Below are positions 25,927 through 34,187 of a DNA stretch of 64,000 nt, one piece after another. Position 1 is the first letter of the stretch. Every line of letters begins with the position of its first letter. Source of the DNA: UBA11346 sp038060575 (GTDB taxonomy: Bacteria > Planctomycetota > UBA11346); the NCBI GenBank assembly GCA_964652775.1, contig CAZZAM010000014.1, forward strand, positions 1-64,000, read 5' to 3'. Made by a program: the position numbers and the translations under genes. The notes below the pieces were generated by a model that did not search any database, was not told the DNA's origin, and saw only the letters and a list, made by a program, of their open reading frames with translations.

Positions 25927-27111
25927 TCAGCGACCGGTGATTGCTGGAGTTTTATAGAGCACGCTGCCGCCGACGCGAATTTCCGCATCGACGAGGTAGC
26001 GGGCGATCACCGACTCGTCAGGCGTCATGCCCAGCCCTGGCGTGACTGGGATCTGGATCATGCCGTTGCCGTCAGGAAGCAATCGCTCGCGAGTCAACTG
26101 TGCTGACAGCGGCTTCGACTCCGTGGGATACTCGCACAGTTCATGTTCGCGCATGCCGGCGTACGGCTGCAGCGAGGCGCTCAATGACAACTGCGACGTG
26201 AACGTGTGGTTGACGTAGGTGACGCCCGTGTTGCAGGCGTAATCAGCGACCTGTTTCGCTGGCGTAATACCGCCGATGCGACCGGTGTCGATCTGTACAA
26301 AGCCGATGCCGCCGTGATCGATGAGGTGGCGCGCCATGTGGACGTTGTGGCTGCCTTCGCCGCCGGCCACGCGTACCGGCCCGCATTGACGTGCAAGCGC
26401 AGCGTAGGCATTGAGTGCGCCGGTGTGGAACGGTTCTTCGATCCAGGTCACGCGCGCTTCACGCAGCGCGGCTATGCGTTCGCAGGCACGATCGATGTCT
26501 TCATTCCAGATCGTTCCAGCATCGATGAGTACGATGCCATCTGGACCAAGACCTTCGCGCGCGGCCATGATCTGATCGCGGTCGGCGGCGGCGGTTCCCT
26601 GTCCAAATGGTCCCCAGCCAAACTTACCGGCGCGGAATCCAGCAGCGCGCGAACGGCGTGCTTTTTCCAGGGTTTCTTGCGCCGTGTCGCCGAACAGTAC
26701 CGAAGCATACGGTAGTTTGGGATAGGCCTGTTGGTATCCAAGCAGACGCCACACCGGTTCTCCGCGTTGCTTACCCAAGAGATCCCACAGCGCGATGTCG
26801 ATGCCCGACAACGTGTGTTCGGCTTGCAGCAGGTCGAGGCTAGCGCTTCGTACGGCGTTACCGATGCGTACAATGTCGTCCGGCGTATTGAGTGTCTGGC
26901 CAAGCACGGATGCGGAGACTGGTTTGCATGCGCTGTGCGAGAGGGGGCACACGAAGGCGGCGATCGAGGTGAGCGGAGACGCTTCGCATTGGCCCCAGCC
27001 GACCAATCCGCCAGCGGTCACACGGACGAGGGTCGCATCTTGGCTGCCATCACCGATGTCGAGAACTTCTGGCATGCGCAGGTAGAAGAAATCAACCGAT
27101 TCAATGCGCAT
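25927..27111 (-). CDS. Mandelate racemase/muconate lactonizing-type sugar acid dehydratase (copy 1)
   Basis: A 394-residue enolase-superfamily enzyme. The lid domain (1-130) precedes a modified TIM barrel with a catalytic-type Lys in AGKFGWG. The Mg2+ ligands are Asp in VLIDAGTIW, Glu in WIEEPF and Glu in VAGGEGSHN, and a His follows in VNHTFTSQL. Enzymes of this type dehydrate acid sugars such as fuconate, rhamnonate or galactonate to 2-keto-3-deoxy acids. Here it lies between a deacylase and a lactonase and upstream of SDR and FAH genes. That makes L-fuconate, L-rhamnonate or a related aldonate the likely substrate. GGAG precedes the ATG. Confidence 0.9.
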   Translation of the reverse strand: MRIESVDFFYLRMPEVLDIGDGSQDATLVRVTAGGLVGWGQCEASPLTSIAAFVCPLSHSACKPVSASVLGQTLNTPDDIVRIGNAVRSASLDLLQAEHTLSGIDIALWDLLGKQRGEPVWRLLGYQQAYPKLPYASVLFGDTAQETLEKARRSRAAGFRAGKFGWGPFGQGTAAADRDQIMAAREGLGPDGIVLIDAGTIWNEDIDRACERIAALREARVTWIEEPFHTGALNAYAALARQCGPVRVAGGEGSHNVHMARHLIDHGGIGFVQIDTGRIGGITPAKQVADYACNTGVTYVNHTFTSQLSLSASLQPYAGMREHELCEYPTESKPLSAQLTRERLLPDGNGMIQIPVTPGLGMTPDESVIARYLVDAEIRVGGSVLYKTPAITGR

Positions 27112-27153
27112 GACAACTCCAACGGCGGTGGGTGCTCAACATGAATCTAAGCT

Positions 27154-27300
27154 CCGAATTTCGAAGAACAGGAGACGCAGAGGCGCAGAGTTTCGATGGA
27201 GTTAGGAGGTATGGACGGATATTCCTGCGGATAACGAAATCGCTTTGGATAAACTCTTCGGGCCTCTGTGTCTCTGCGCCTCCTGTGAATTCGAAAATTT
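27154..27300. repeat. Family B inverted repeat, variant (B3)
   Basis: The left arm at 27154-27190 (GAATTTCGAAGAACAGG, then AGACGCAGAGGCGCAGAG) is mirrored at 27264-27299 (CTCTGTGTCTCTGCGCCTCC and GAATTCGAAAATT). The arms contain CGCAGAGGC-type units of about 9 bp like B1 and B2, but the ends differ. It occupies the gap between the dehydratase and lactonase genes inside the leftward operon, so it would be transcribed as a hairpin. Confidence 0.75.
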
Positions 27301-27317
27301 TCTCTAGCATGAATAGA

Positions 27318-28181
27318 TCAGAGGCTGGCATGGGTTGGCAGTCCGGCAACGCCTGGTCGGCAGTGAAAAACATGACCGGCCAGTGGTTGCTGCGTTGGAT
27401 CGGTGTCACGTGCGGCGGTGGTGATGTAGAGATCACGCAGATCGGGACCGCCAAAGGCACAGGCAGTTACCTGGGTGACCGGCAGCGGAATGTACTCAAG
27501 GAACACGCCACGGATTGGATCGCAGCGTTGGACGCGTGACGTGCCCCACATGCCAACCCACACCATGCCTTCGACGTCGACGGCGAGGCCATCTGGACTG
27601 CCGATAGGTTCGGGAAATTCCAGCGCCGTGCGACGATTCGAGATGTTTCCGGTGACAATATCAAACGCAAAAGCATCGAGCCGACGCGTGATGGTGTCGA
27701 TGTAATACAGCGTCCGTCCATCTGGTGACCATCCGATACCGTTTGAGCAACCAACGTGCTCCAGCACGCGGCGTCTGGTACGACCATCCCAGCAGTAGAG
27801 ATGTGCCCTTGAAACGCCGGGATAGGACAGTGTCCCAACCCACAGCCGTCCGTTGGCATCGCACTTGCCATCGTTGAAGCGGAAGCCATCGCCGTGTTCG
27901 TGGCCAACACCAAGCGGCGTGACATTCCCTTGTTCATCTAACGCGACGAGGCCTTCGTTGAGCGCCACCACCGCGCCGCCGTTGCGGCGCGGCACAATTG
28001 TTCCTGGTTCTGAAGTCATGCGCCAGGATTCGTTGCGACCACTGATCGGATCGTGGCGATGCACCATGCAGCCGTCGATGTCGATCCACCACAGACGTTG
28101 CGTGGCGGCATCCCAGATCGGACCTTCGCCGAGGATTGCTCGGACAGGGATGACAGACTGCGGCATGAAGGGGGCGATCAT
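27318..28181 (-). CDS. SMP-30/gluconolactonase-family lactonase (copy 2)
   Basis: About 287 residues from the ATG at 28181. The longer frame back to 28289 reads into repeat B1 and is unlikely to be coding. Family landmarks are ILGEGPIWDAATQRLWWIDID (metal Glu), GFRFNDGKCDANGRLWVGT, GCSNGIGWSPD and GSPDGLAVDVEGMVW. SMP-30 proteins hydrolyse aldonolactones. In this operon it would open the lactone formed by the first oxidation of a deoxyhexose, before the dehydratase acts. Uniquely in this operon, it has a family B repeat on each side (27154-27300 and 28207-28360), as if the gene were a cassette. Confidence 0.9.
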   Translation of the reverse strand: MIAPFMPQSVIPVRAILGEGPIWDAATQRLWWIDIDGCMVHRHDPISGRNESWRMTSEPGTIVPRRNGGAVVALNEGLVALDEQGNVTPLGVGHEHGDGFRFNDGKCDANGRLWVGTLSYPGVSRAHLYCWDGRTRRRVLEHVGCSNGIGWSPDGRTLYYIDTITRRLDAFAFDIVTGNISNRRTALEFPEPIGSPDGLAVDVEGMVWVGMWGTSRVQRCDPIRGVFLEYIPLPVTQVTACAFGGPDLRDLYITTAARDTDPTQQPLAGHVFHCRPGVAGLPTHASL

Positions 28182-28206
28182 CTTGGATTGCCCCACTGTA
28201 ATTCGC

Positions 28207-28360
28207 CAAGGCAACCGCAGAGGCGCAGAGGCCGCGGAGATCGCAGAGGATTGGGCGATGATGTCATTACCAATGAGAGATTGCCGCAAGTGAGGTCGGT
28301 AGATTCTGGCCTCAATCCTCTGCGACCTCTGCGTAACTCTGCGCCTCTGCGGTTGCCTTG
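28207..28360. repeat. Family B inverted repeat, complete copy (B1)
   Basis: The left arm at 28207-28250 starts CAAGGCAACCGCAGAGGC and continues with GCAGAGGC-like units. The right arm at 28316-28360 is its imperfect inverse and ends CTGCGGTTGCCTTG. Loop about 65 bp. Copy B2 at 56028-56180 shares both arms but not the loop sequence. It lies between the SDR and lactonase genes, both leftward. Confidence 0.85.
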
Positions 28361-28382
28361 AAAGGAATGGTCTAGGTCCATG

Positions 28383-29138
28383 TCAGTAGGTCGCGCGGCC
28401 GCCGGACAGATCGAAGGCGAATCCGGTCGTGAATGCACACTCCGGCGAAACGATCCACGCTGACATCGCTGCGGCTTCGTCCAGGGTTCCGGTGCGTTTC
28501 ATGGGAATTTTATCGGTCATATAGGCGACCTGGCGCGGATCCATCGCATCGACCAGGCCGGTGCGGATAACGCCCGGAGCAATCGCATTGACGGTGATGC
28601 CGCTCTCGGCGTATTCCTTGCCGACCGATTTCGCGAGTCCGATCACCGCAGCTTTAGTTGATGAGTACGGCGACATGCCGGCATTGCCTTCTTTGCCAGC
28701 GATCGAAGCGAAGAGCAGGATGCGACCATAACGACGTGGCAGCATCGCACGGACGGCGTGCTTGGTAACCAGAAAGCTTCCGCGTTGGTTGATGCGATAG
28801 ACGCGGTCATAGTCCTCAATCGATACATCAACGATCGAGCGTTGGTTGGGGCCGACGATGCCCGCGCAATGCACGATCACGTCGAGTCGGCCGGTCGCCT
28901 GCACGGCCGCGTCGATCGCGGCACTGACCGGTGCTTCCTCAGCAACATCGACCACGGCACCAGTCGCGGAGAGTCCTTCAACGGTGAAGGCAGCGACGCA
29001 GGCGTCGATAGCAGCACGATCAATGTCCCAGATGCACACGGTTGCACCCTCGCGTGCCAGGCGATGAGCGACTGCGCGACCGATGCCGGCGGCACCGCCG
29101 GTGACGATGGCTGTTTGCTGAGAGAAGCGATTATTCAT
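28383..29138 (-). CDS. Short-chain dehydrogenase/reductase (SDR), copy 2
   Basis: A 251-residue classical SDR. The cofactor motif is TGGAAGIG (about 13-20), followed by HCAG at the NNAG position, and the catalytic YSSTK (Tyr-x3-Lys) follows FASIAGK. The start overlaps the stop of the FAH gene by four bases (ATGA), so the two are translationally coupled. Coupling to an FAH hydrolase points to a 2-keto-3-deoxy-L-fuconate (or -rhamnonate) 4-dehydrogenase. That enzyme makes the 2,4-diketo acid the hydrolase splits. This function is inferred from order and family, not from residues unique to that activity. Confidence 0.92.
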   Translation of the reverse strand: MNNRFSQQTAIVTGGAAGIGRAVAHRLAREGATVCIWDIDRAAIDACVAAFTVEGLSATGAVVDVAEEAPVSAAIDAAVQATGRLDVIVHCAGIVGPNQRSIVDVSIEDYDRVYRINQRGSFLVTKHAVRAMLPRRYGRILLFASIAGKEGNAGMSPYSSTKAAVIGLAKSVGKEYAESGITVNAIAPGVIRTGLVDAMDPRQVAYMTDKIPMKRTGTLDEAAAMSAWIVSPECAFTTGFAFDLSGGRATY

Positions 29139-30004
29139 GGGTTTTTACCAGGTATTTGTGGTGTAGCGACGAAACGTTGCCGCTGCGTCCCCAAGCCAGT
29201 GATCGTGAGTTCGACGACATCACCAGGCGATAGGAAACGCGGTGGCTTGTGGCCGAGGCCGACGCCCGGCGGCGTTCCGGTCGAAATCAGATCGCCGGCT
29301 TCCAGGGTCATGAACTGCGAGAGATAATGCACCAGGACGGTGATCGGAAAGATCATCGTCGCGGTGCTGCCGGTCTGCATGCGTTGTCCATTCACGTCGA
29401 GACTCATCGCCAACTGTTGCGGATCGCCAACTTGGTCAGGCGTCATCAGCCATGGCCCGAGGGGATTGAAGGTGTCGCAGGATTTCCCCTTGGTCCACTG
29501 GCCGCCGCGTTCGAGTTGGAACTCGCGTTCGGACACATCATGTGAGATGCAGTAGCCAGCGATGTGTGCGGCGGCTTCGGCTGGTGATGCAAGATAACTC
29601 GCGTCACGACCGATGACCACGCCCAGCTCGACTTCCCAATCGGTCTTGGTCGAGAGGCGAGGGATGCGGACGTCATCATACGGACCAACCACCGTGTTCG
29701 CGGCCTTCATGAAAATGATCGGCTCGGCCGGAATCGGCATGCCCGATTCTTTGGCGTGATCGCTGTAGTTCAGGCCAATGCAGATGACCTTGCCCGGTCG
29801 CGGCACGCAGGCGGCCCAGCGCTCGGAGTCGTTCACCTGTGGCAGGGTAGAGAGATCGCGTCGGGCCAATTCGGCAAGTTTGCCGCTGCGTAAAACGGAG
29901 GCCGTCCAATCGCTGATCCAGGCTGAACAATCACGGCGAATACCGTCGTTTTCGATAATGGCGGGGCGTTCGTTGCCAACTGGTCCGAAGCGAGCGATGC
30001 GCAT
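29135..30004 (-). CDS. Fumarylacetoacetate hydrolase (FAH)-family hydrolase
   Basis: A 289-residue member of the FAH superfamily, metal-dependent enzymes that cleave C-C bonds of 2,4-diketo acids. The N-terminal ~80 residues are the small FAH N-domain. The core starts at VICIGLNYSDHAKE and holds the metal-binding acidic residues in DWEVELGVVIG and the C-terminal block DLISTGTPPGVG. In this operon it best fits 2,4-diketo-3-deoxy-fuconate/rhamnonate hydrolase, yielding pyruvate and lactate. It is the first gene of the leftward operon, 39 bp from the divergent GntR gene. Confidence 0.92.
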   Translation of the reverse strand: MRIARFGPVGNERPAIIENDGIRRDCSAWISDWTASVLRSGKLAELARRDLSTLPQVNDSERWAACVPRPGKVICIGLNYSDHAKESGMPIPAEPIIFMKAANTVVGPYDDVRIPRLSTKTDWEVELGVVIGRDASYLASPAEAAAHIAGYCISHDVSEREFQLERGGQWTKGKSCDTFNPLGPWLMTPDQVGDPQQLAMSLDVNGQRMQTGSTATMIFPITVLVHYLSQFMTLEAGDLISTGTPPGVGLGHKPPRFLSPGDVVELTITGLGTQRQRFVATPQIPGKNP

Positions 30005-30043
30005 ATGGACTTGCTTTTAGTTTTTTATCAATAAAAGTCAATC
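30005..30043. promoter_or_regulatory. Bidirectional GntR/FAH promoter-operator
   Basis: This 39-bp, strikingly AT-rich gap separates the two divergent ATG codons. On the reverse strand TTGACT is followed, 16 bases on, by a TAAAAG-like hexamer that could serve as a promoter for the operon. The inverted hexamers CTTTTA and TAAAAG, about 12 bases apart, form a dyad suited to a dimeric GntR-type repressor. Such overlap would let the regulator control both genes. The elements are read by eye. Confidence 0.5.
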
Positions 30044-30940
30044 ATGCGATCGCGCGGCGTTTCTCCCCTGGTTCAACGAACGGCGAATGGGGTTATCGAT
30101 CTCATCGCGACCAAGGACATGGTCCTGCCGGCGGAATCAGCGATGGCGTTGCAACTTGGGGTCAGCCGCTCGCCACTGCGCCGGGCACTCGACCTCCTGC
30201 GTCAACGCGGCGTTGTCCGCGATGGACCCGAGGGGATCCAAGCGGCACGGCGACCGCGGACGGCAGATCGCTTCGCGATTCAAACTCCGCATCACACGAA
30301 ATCTGGTGCATTCACCGATCTGTTCCTGGCCAAGTTGGCGCGTGGCGATCTGAAGCCAGGCCAAGAATTCAGTGAGCTGGAATTGGCCCGCGAGGCTGGG
30401 CTTTCGACGGTTCCGATTCGCGAGGCGCTGCTGGCGATCAGCGCGGTCGGACTCATCGCCAAGGTGCCGCGACGGCATTGGGTCGTAGTGCGCTTCACCG
30501 ACGCGATGGTCGATGAACTATACGACCTGCGCATCCTGCTTGAACTCGAGGTGCTGTCGCGGGCGATGACGCTGGCTGAGGATCACCCGGTCCGCGCCGA
30601 GCTGCATGCCATACAGCAGGAGCACGACGCGATGCGGCGATCCACGCATGACGTCGAGCGTTTTTTGGATCTTGATCAGCGCTTTCACGGCAGCATGTTC
30701 CGCGCCGGTGGAAACCGTTTTATTACCCGGGAATTTTCGGCAATTTCGACATTGTTGCGCTTTCAGTTGCAACCGACCGAAGTTGGTATCCGTGGGATGG
30801 AACTGGGTTTGGAACAGCATCCGCCGATCATCACCGCCATCCTTGACCAGGATCTGGTGGCTGGGAAGCGGCTGCTACGCGCCCATCTGTGTACGTCACG
30901 GGAACTGATGAAGCAGTCCCTGGGCGAAGTGGTTCCATGA
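30044..30940 (+). CDS. GntR/FCD-family regulator with two winged-helix domains
   Basis: A 298-residue repressor-type protein. It has two successive GntR-like winged helix-turn-helix domains. The first (about 13-68) contains LPAESAMALQLGVSRSPLRR. The second (about 91-150) contains FSELELAREAGLSTVPIREA. A C-terminal all-helical FCD ligand-binding domain (about 154-290) has the conserved YDLRILLE and a histidine-rich DLDQRFHGSMF. Usual FCD regulators are about 230 residues with one wHTH. It is divergent from the sugar-acid operon and probably represses it until a pathway sugar acid binds. Confidence 0.9.
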   Translation: MRSRGVSPLVQRTANGVIDLIATKDMVLPAESAMALQLGVSRSPLRRALDLLRQRGVVRDGPEGIQAARRPRTADRFAIQTPHHTKSGAFTDLFLAKLARGDLKPGQEFSELELAREAGLSTVPIREALLAISAVGLIAKVPRRHWVVVRFTDAMVDELYDLRILLELEVLSRAMTLAEDHPVRAELHAIQQEHDAMRRSTHDVERFLDLDQRFHGSMFRAGGNRFITREFSAISTLLRFQLQPTEVGIRGMELGLEQHPPIITAILDQDLVAGKRLLRAHLCTSRELMKQSLGEVVP

Positions 30941-31018
30941 CACGAAAGTATATGCATCATGCACATTCGTCATCATCTCTGCCGTAGCATGCAAACAACC
31001 CCGCATAGGAGCCACACG

Positions 31019-31888
31019 ATGTACCTGAGTATGAGTTTGATTCTGGGTTTCCTGATTCTGGCGCACGCTCCTTTTTTATCTGCTGGCGAGCCGCAGAAGA
31101 TCGATGATGGCGGCATGGTGTTCAAAGAGGCCGGACCAGGAGCGCCGGAGGACATCGACTTCACCAGTACTCTCGACGGCACGGTGCAGAAGTATGTGCG
31201 GATCTTGCCACCTGGTTACAAGGTTGGTGACCAGCGCGACGCGCTGATCTGCCTACATGGTCACGGCTCGGACCGCTGGCAGTACATCAAGTTGCCGCGC
31301 GGTGAAACCAAAGGCGCGCGCGATACGGCCGCCAAGTACGGAATGATCCTCGTCTCGCCAGACTACCGGACGAATTCCTGGATGGGGCCGAAGGGCGAAG
31401 CCGATGTGCTGCAGATCATCAGTGATCTGCGGAGCAAGCAGGGGGTGAAGCGGATCTTCCTCACCGGTGGATCCATGGGTGGCACCTCGGTGCTGATCTT
31501 CACGATCCTCCATCCTGAACTGATCGCTGGCGTTGCCAGTCTCAACGGCATGGCCAACATGGTCGAGTACGACAAGTTCAGCGAAGCGATTGTGCCGTCC
31601 TATGGTGGCACCAAGGCCGAGAAGCCTGACGAGTATAAGAAGCGCAGTGCTGAGCTGTTTCCGCACAAGTTCACCATGCCAGTGGCGATTACGGCCGGCG
31701 GCAAGGACACGGCGGTACCGCCACAGAGTGTGCTGCGTCTCGGTGATGCCCTCAAGAAGATCAATCAGCATGTGTTGGTCATCAATCGCGAGACGACTGG
31801 GCATTCGACCAACTACGAGGACACAGTTGCCGCCATTGAGTTTGTGATCAAGGCAGCGGCGCCATGGAATGCAGCCAGGAAGAAGTAG
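31019..31888 (+). CDS. Secreted alpha/beta hydrolase (esterase-like), copy 1
   Basis: A 289-residue protein with a clear signal peptide (MYLSMSLILGFLILAHA, cleaved near the following Ser/Ala). The catalytic triad is the Ser of GGSMGG, Asp in GGKDTAV and His in TGHSTNY, with the oxyanion motif LHGHGSDRW. The start is the ATG at 31019, preceded by GGAG; the longer frame is not signal-like. Esterases of this kind act on feruloyl, acetyl or polyester groups of polysaccharides. The gene immediately downstream encodes a close paralogue, suggesting tandem duplication. Confidence 0.88.
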   Translation: MYLSMSLILGFLILAHAPFLSAGEPQKIDDGGMVFKEAGPGAPEDIDFTSTLDGTVQKYVRILPPGYKVGDQRDALICLHGHGSDRWQYIKLPRGETKGARDTAAKYGMILVSPDYRTNSWMGPKGEADVLQIISDLRSKQGVKRIFLTGGSMGGTSVLIFTILHPELIAGVASLNGMANMVEYDKFSEAIVPSYGGTKAEKPDEYKKRSAELFPHKFTMPVAITAGGKDTAVPPQSVLRLGDALKKINQHVLVINRETTGHSTNYEDTVAAIEFVIKAAAPWNAARKK

Positions 31889-31924
31889 GTGCCTGCCGTC
31901 CACCCATCGGTTGGAGATCTGTGC

Positions 31925-32758
31925 ATGTGTACGGCCCGCTTCCTTCTTCTTGGCGTGGTGCTCATGAATCCGGCCCACACAGTCACGGTCACGGTCGCGC
32001 CACAGGCACCTGAGGAGGTGCAGTTCACCAGTTCGCTGGATGGGACGGTACAGCGCTACGTGCAGATTTTGCCACCCGGCTTCAAGCCGGGCGAACCACA
32101 CTCCGTTCTGATCGGGTTGCATGGTCATGGATCCGATCGTTGGCAATACATCAAGGTTGAGCGTGGTGAATGCCGTGGTGCCCGCGATGTGGCGGCGAAG
32201 CATGGAATGGTCTTCGTGTCGCCGGATTATCGGTTGAACTCGTTCATGAGTCCGGCGGCAGAGGCGGATCTCGTCCAGATCATCGCTGAATTGAAGAAGA
32301 AATACGGTGTGCAGCAGGTGTTCCTGACTGGCGGTTCGATGGGAGGGATCAGCGGGTTGATCTTCGCCATGCTGCATCCGGACCTGATCGCCGGCGTGTG
32401 TAGTGAGAACGGGCATGCCAACATGCTGGAGCTGGAGATCTATGACAAGTACTCCAAGGACATTGATGCGGCGTACGGCGCGACCAGGGCAGCCAAGCCC
32501 GAGGTGTATCGCAAGCGCAGCGCAGAATATTTTGTTTCGGCATTTACCATGCCGGTGTCGATTACGGTTGGAGGCCAAGACAAGCAATTGCCGCCGTTTA
32601 GCGCCATCCGCTTCGGCGCAGCGCTCAAGAAGATCAACCCACGGACTCTAGTCATCAATCGTGAAAGGACCGGTCATGAGACCAATTATGATGACACGGT
32701 CGAGGCAATTGAGTTCGTCATCCGATCTGCAACGCCGCTGAAAGTTGGCGGGAAATAA
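31925..32758 (+). CDS. Secreted alpha/beta hydrolase (esterase-like), copy 2
   Basis: A 277-residue paralogue of the preceding protein. It shares LHGHGSDRWQYIK, the nucleophile motif GGSMGG, Asp in GGQDKQL and His in TGHETNY, with matching order and spacing. The ATG at 31925 begins a signal peptide (MCTARFLLLGVVLMNPA). A GTG abutting the previous stop at 31889 would open a longer, less signal-like frame. Together the pair likely acts outside the cytoplasm on esters of a plant- or algal-type polysaccharide. Their divergence shows the duplication is not recent. Confidence 0.85.
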   Translation: MCTARFLLLGVVLMNPAHTVTVTVAPQAPEEVQFTSSLDGTVQRYVQILPPGFKPGEPHSVLIGLHGHGSDRWQYIKVERGECRGARDVAAKHGMVFVSPDYRLNSFMSPAAEADLVQIIAELKKKYGVQQVFLTGGSMGGISGLIFAMLHPDLIAGVCSENGHANMLELEIYDKYSKDIDAAYGATRAAKPEVYRKRSAEYFVSAFTMPVSITVGGQDKQLPPFSAIRFGAALKKINPRTLVINRERTGHETNYDDTVEAIEFVIRSATPLKVGGK

Positions 32759-32803
32759 ACGGTCGATTTGGCTTTGGTAGCGTCCCTCATCCAAAGGAAA
32801 CAC

Positions 32804-34162
32804 ATGCGTTCATCAAACGTCGGTCTGGTCCTTGTGAGTTGTATGTTCTTTACCTCATCCGGCATAGCCGCCGACTACTGGGTAGACGCAGTGAAGGGGG
32901 ATGATGTTGCTAGCGGATTAGAGGCGACGCCTTGGAAGACGGTCCAGTTTGCGATCAAAAAATGTTCTCCAGGTGATACGGTGAACGTTCGTGACGGGCA
33001 ATATGACGAGATCGTTGCGATTGATGTTTCAGGAACCAAAGAAAATCCGATATCCATTCGAGCACAGAACTCACGTAAGGCACGACTGCAACGGATAACG
33101 ATTGATGGTGACTTCATCCGCGCGAGCGGTTTCGAGATCACCAGCGAAGCGGGAGGACTCCAAGTCGCCGGAATCATGATCAGTAAGGGTCGCTTCAATG
33201 AAGTTACGGATAACTATATTCACGACATACCTGGAACTGTAGGTGTTAGCGTGATGGGCGAAGGCAATATCGTCGCGAAGAACCGGATCTATCGTATGAA
33301 TAAAGGGATCAACGTCGGTGGAAAGAATAATCTCATCGAACGCAACGAGGTTGAACGCCTGATCTATAACAACCAGGACGCGGACTACTTCCGCTTCATG
33401 GGCGATGGCCTCGTGTTCCGCAACAACTGGATGCATGGAACGCGAGCCGAGGACATCGGAAAATCCCACACGGATGGATTCCAAACCTTCGCGGTTAGTC
33501 CCGGACAGGTTTTTTCGAACGTGACCATCGAAGGCAACCTGCTGATGGATTACCATGCCCAGGGGATGATGCTTGAGGGTCAGCCGGACTTCGATGGCCG
33601 CCCATTTTCCGGTGATGGTTTGTTTATTCGGAACAATGTGTGGTCGGGCGGTAACCATGTCATCATGGCCATGAGCATTAACAACGTCGTCGTCACCGGG
33701 AACACCTTCATCGGCTATACCGGCATGGGCGTGCTGCCCGGTTTAAAATTTCCGGACAAGATCAAAGAAAAAGTCGAGAAGGGACTCAAGTTCAAAACGG
33801 TGGTAAAGAACAATATTTTCTACAACTGCGCTGCATTTGTCGGCTGGTACAAGGGTAAGCCGGGCATGGATCTCACCAACGAGGCGAATCTCTACTACAA
33901 TCCGGCGAAGCCACTGGTCGACAAGGAGGGCGGCTGGTCGAAGGACATACTCAACCTTGATCCGATGCTGGTCGACGCCAAGAACCTGCTTGGTCCAGAT
34001 GGAATTCCGTTCACTGCGGATGATGGTTATCTGCTTCAAGCTGGCAGTCCGGCGATCGACAAAGGAGTGAAGCTCGAACACAGCGACGCCCAGGATATTT
34101 TTGGAACAGCGCGACCCCAGGGTGCTGGCTGGGATCTTGGTGCCCAAGAATACAAACGCTGA
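32804..34162 (+). CDS. Secreted right-handed beta-helix protein (polysaccharide lyase-like)
   Basis: A 452-residue protein with a signal peptide after the ATG at 32804 (AAAGGA upstream) and a Pel-type beta-helix fold. It opens with the DUF1565-like motif YWVDAVKGDDVASGLEATPW and AIKKCSPGDTVNVRDGQYDE. Many short coils follow, such as NYIHDIPGTVGVSVMG, NRIYRMNKGINVGG and NLIERNEVERL. The C-terminus has the loop SPAIDKGV. Such proteins are polysaccharide lyases or glycosidases, including alginate lyase-, pectate lyase- and chondroitinase-like enzymes. The substrate and catalytic residues cannot be assigned here. Confidence 0.85.
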   Translation: MRSSNVGLVLVSCMFFTSSGIAADYWVDAVKGDDVASGLEATPWKTVQFAIKKCSPGDTVNVRDGQYDEIVAIDVSGTKENPISIRAQNSRKARLQRITIDGDFIRASGFEITSEAGGLQVAGIMISKGRFNEVTDNYIHDIPGTVGVSVMGEGNIVAKNRIYRMNKGINVGGKNNLIERNEVERLIYNNQDADYFRFMGDGLVFRNNWMHGTRAEDIGKSHTDGFQTFAVSPGQVFSNVTIEGNLLMDYHAQGMMLEGQPDFDGRPFSGDGLFIRNNVWSGGNHVIMAMSINNVVVTGNTFIGYTGMGVLPGLKFPDKIKEKVEKGLKFKTVVKNNIFYNCAAFVGWYKGKPGMDLTNEANLYYNPAKPLVDKEGGWSKDILNLDPMLVDAKNLLGPDGIPFTADDGYLLQAGSPAIDKGVKLEHSDAQDIFGTARPQGAGWDLGAQEYKR

Positions 34163-34187
34163 ATCGGGTGTCTTTTACAGAGGTTGC

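Noticed and set aside
31253..32587. A 444-residue open frame on the - strand across both esterase genes
   Set aside because: It mirrors two paralogues with clear catalytic triads and signal peptides, and itself repeats because they do. No independent support.
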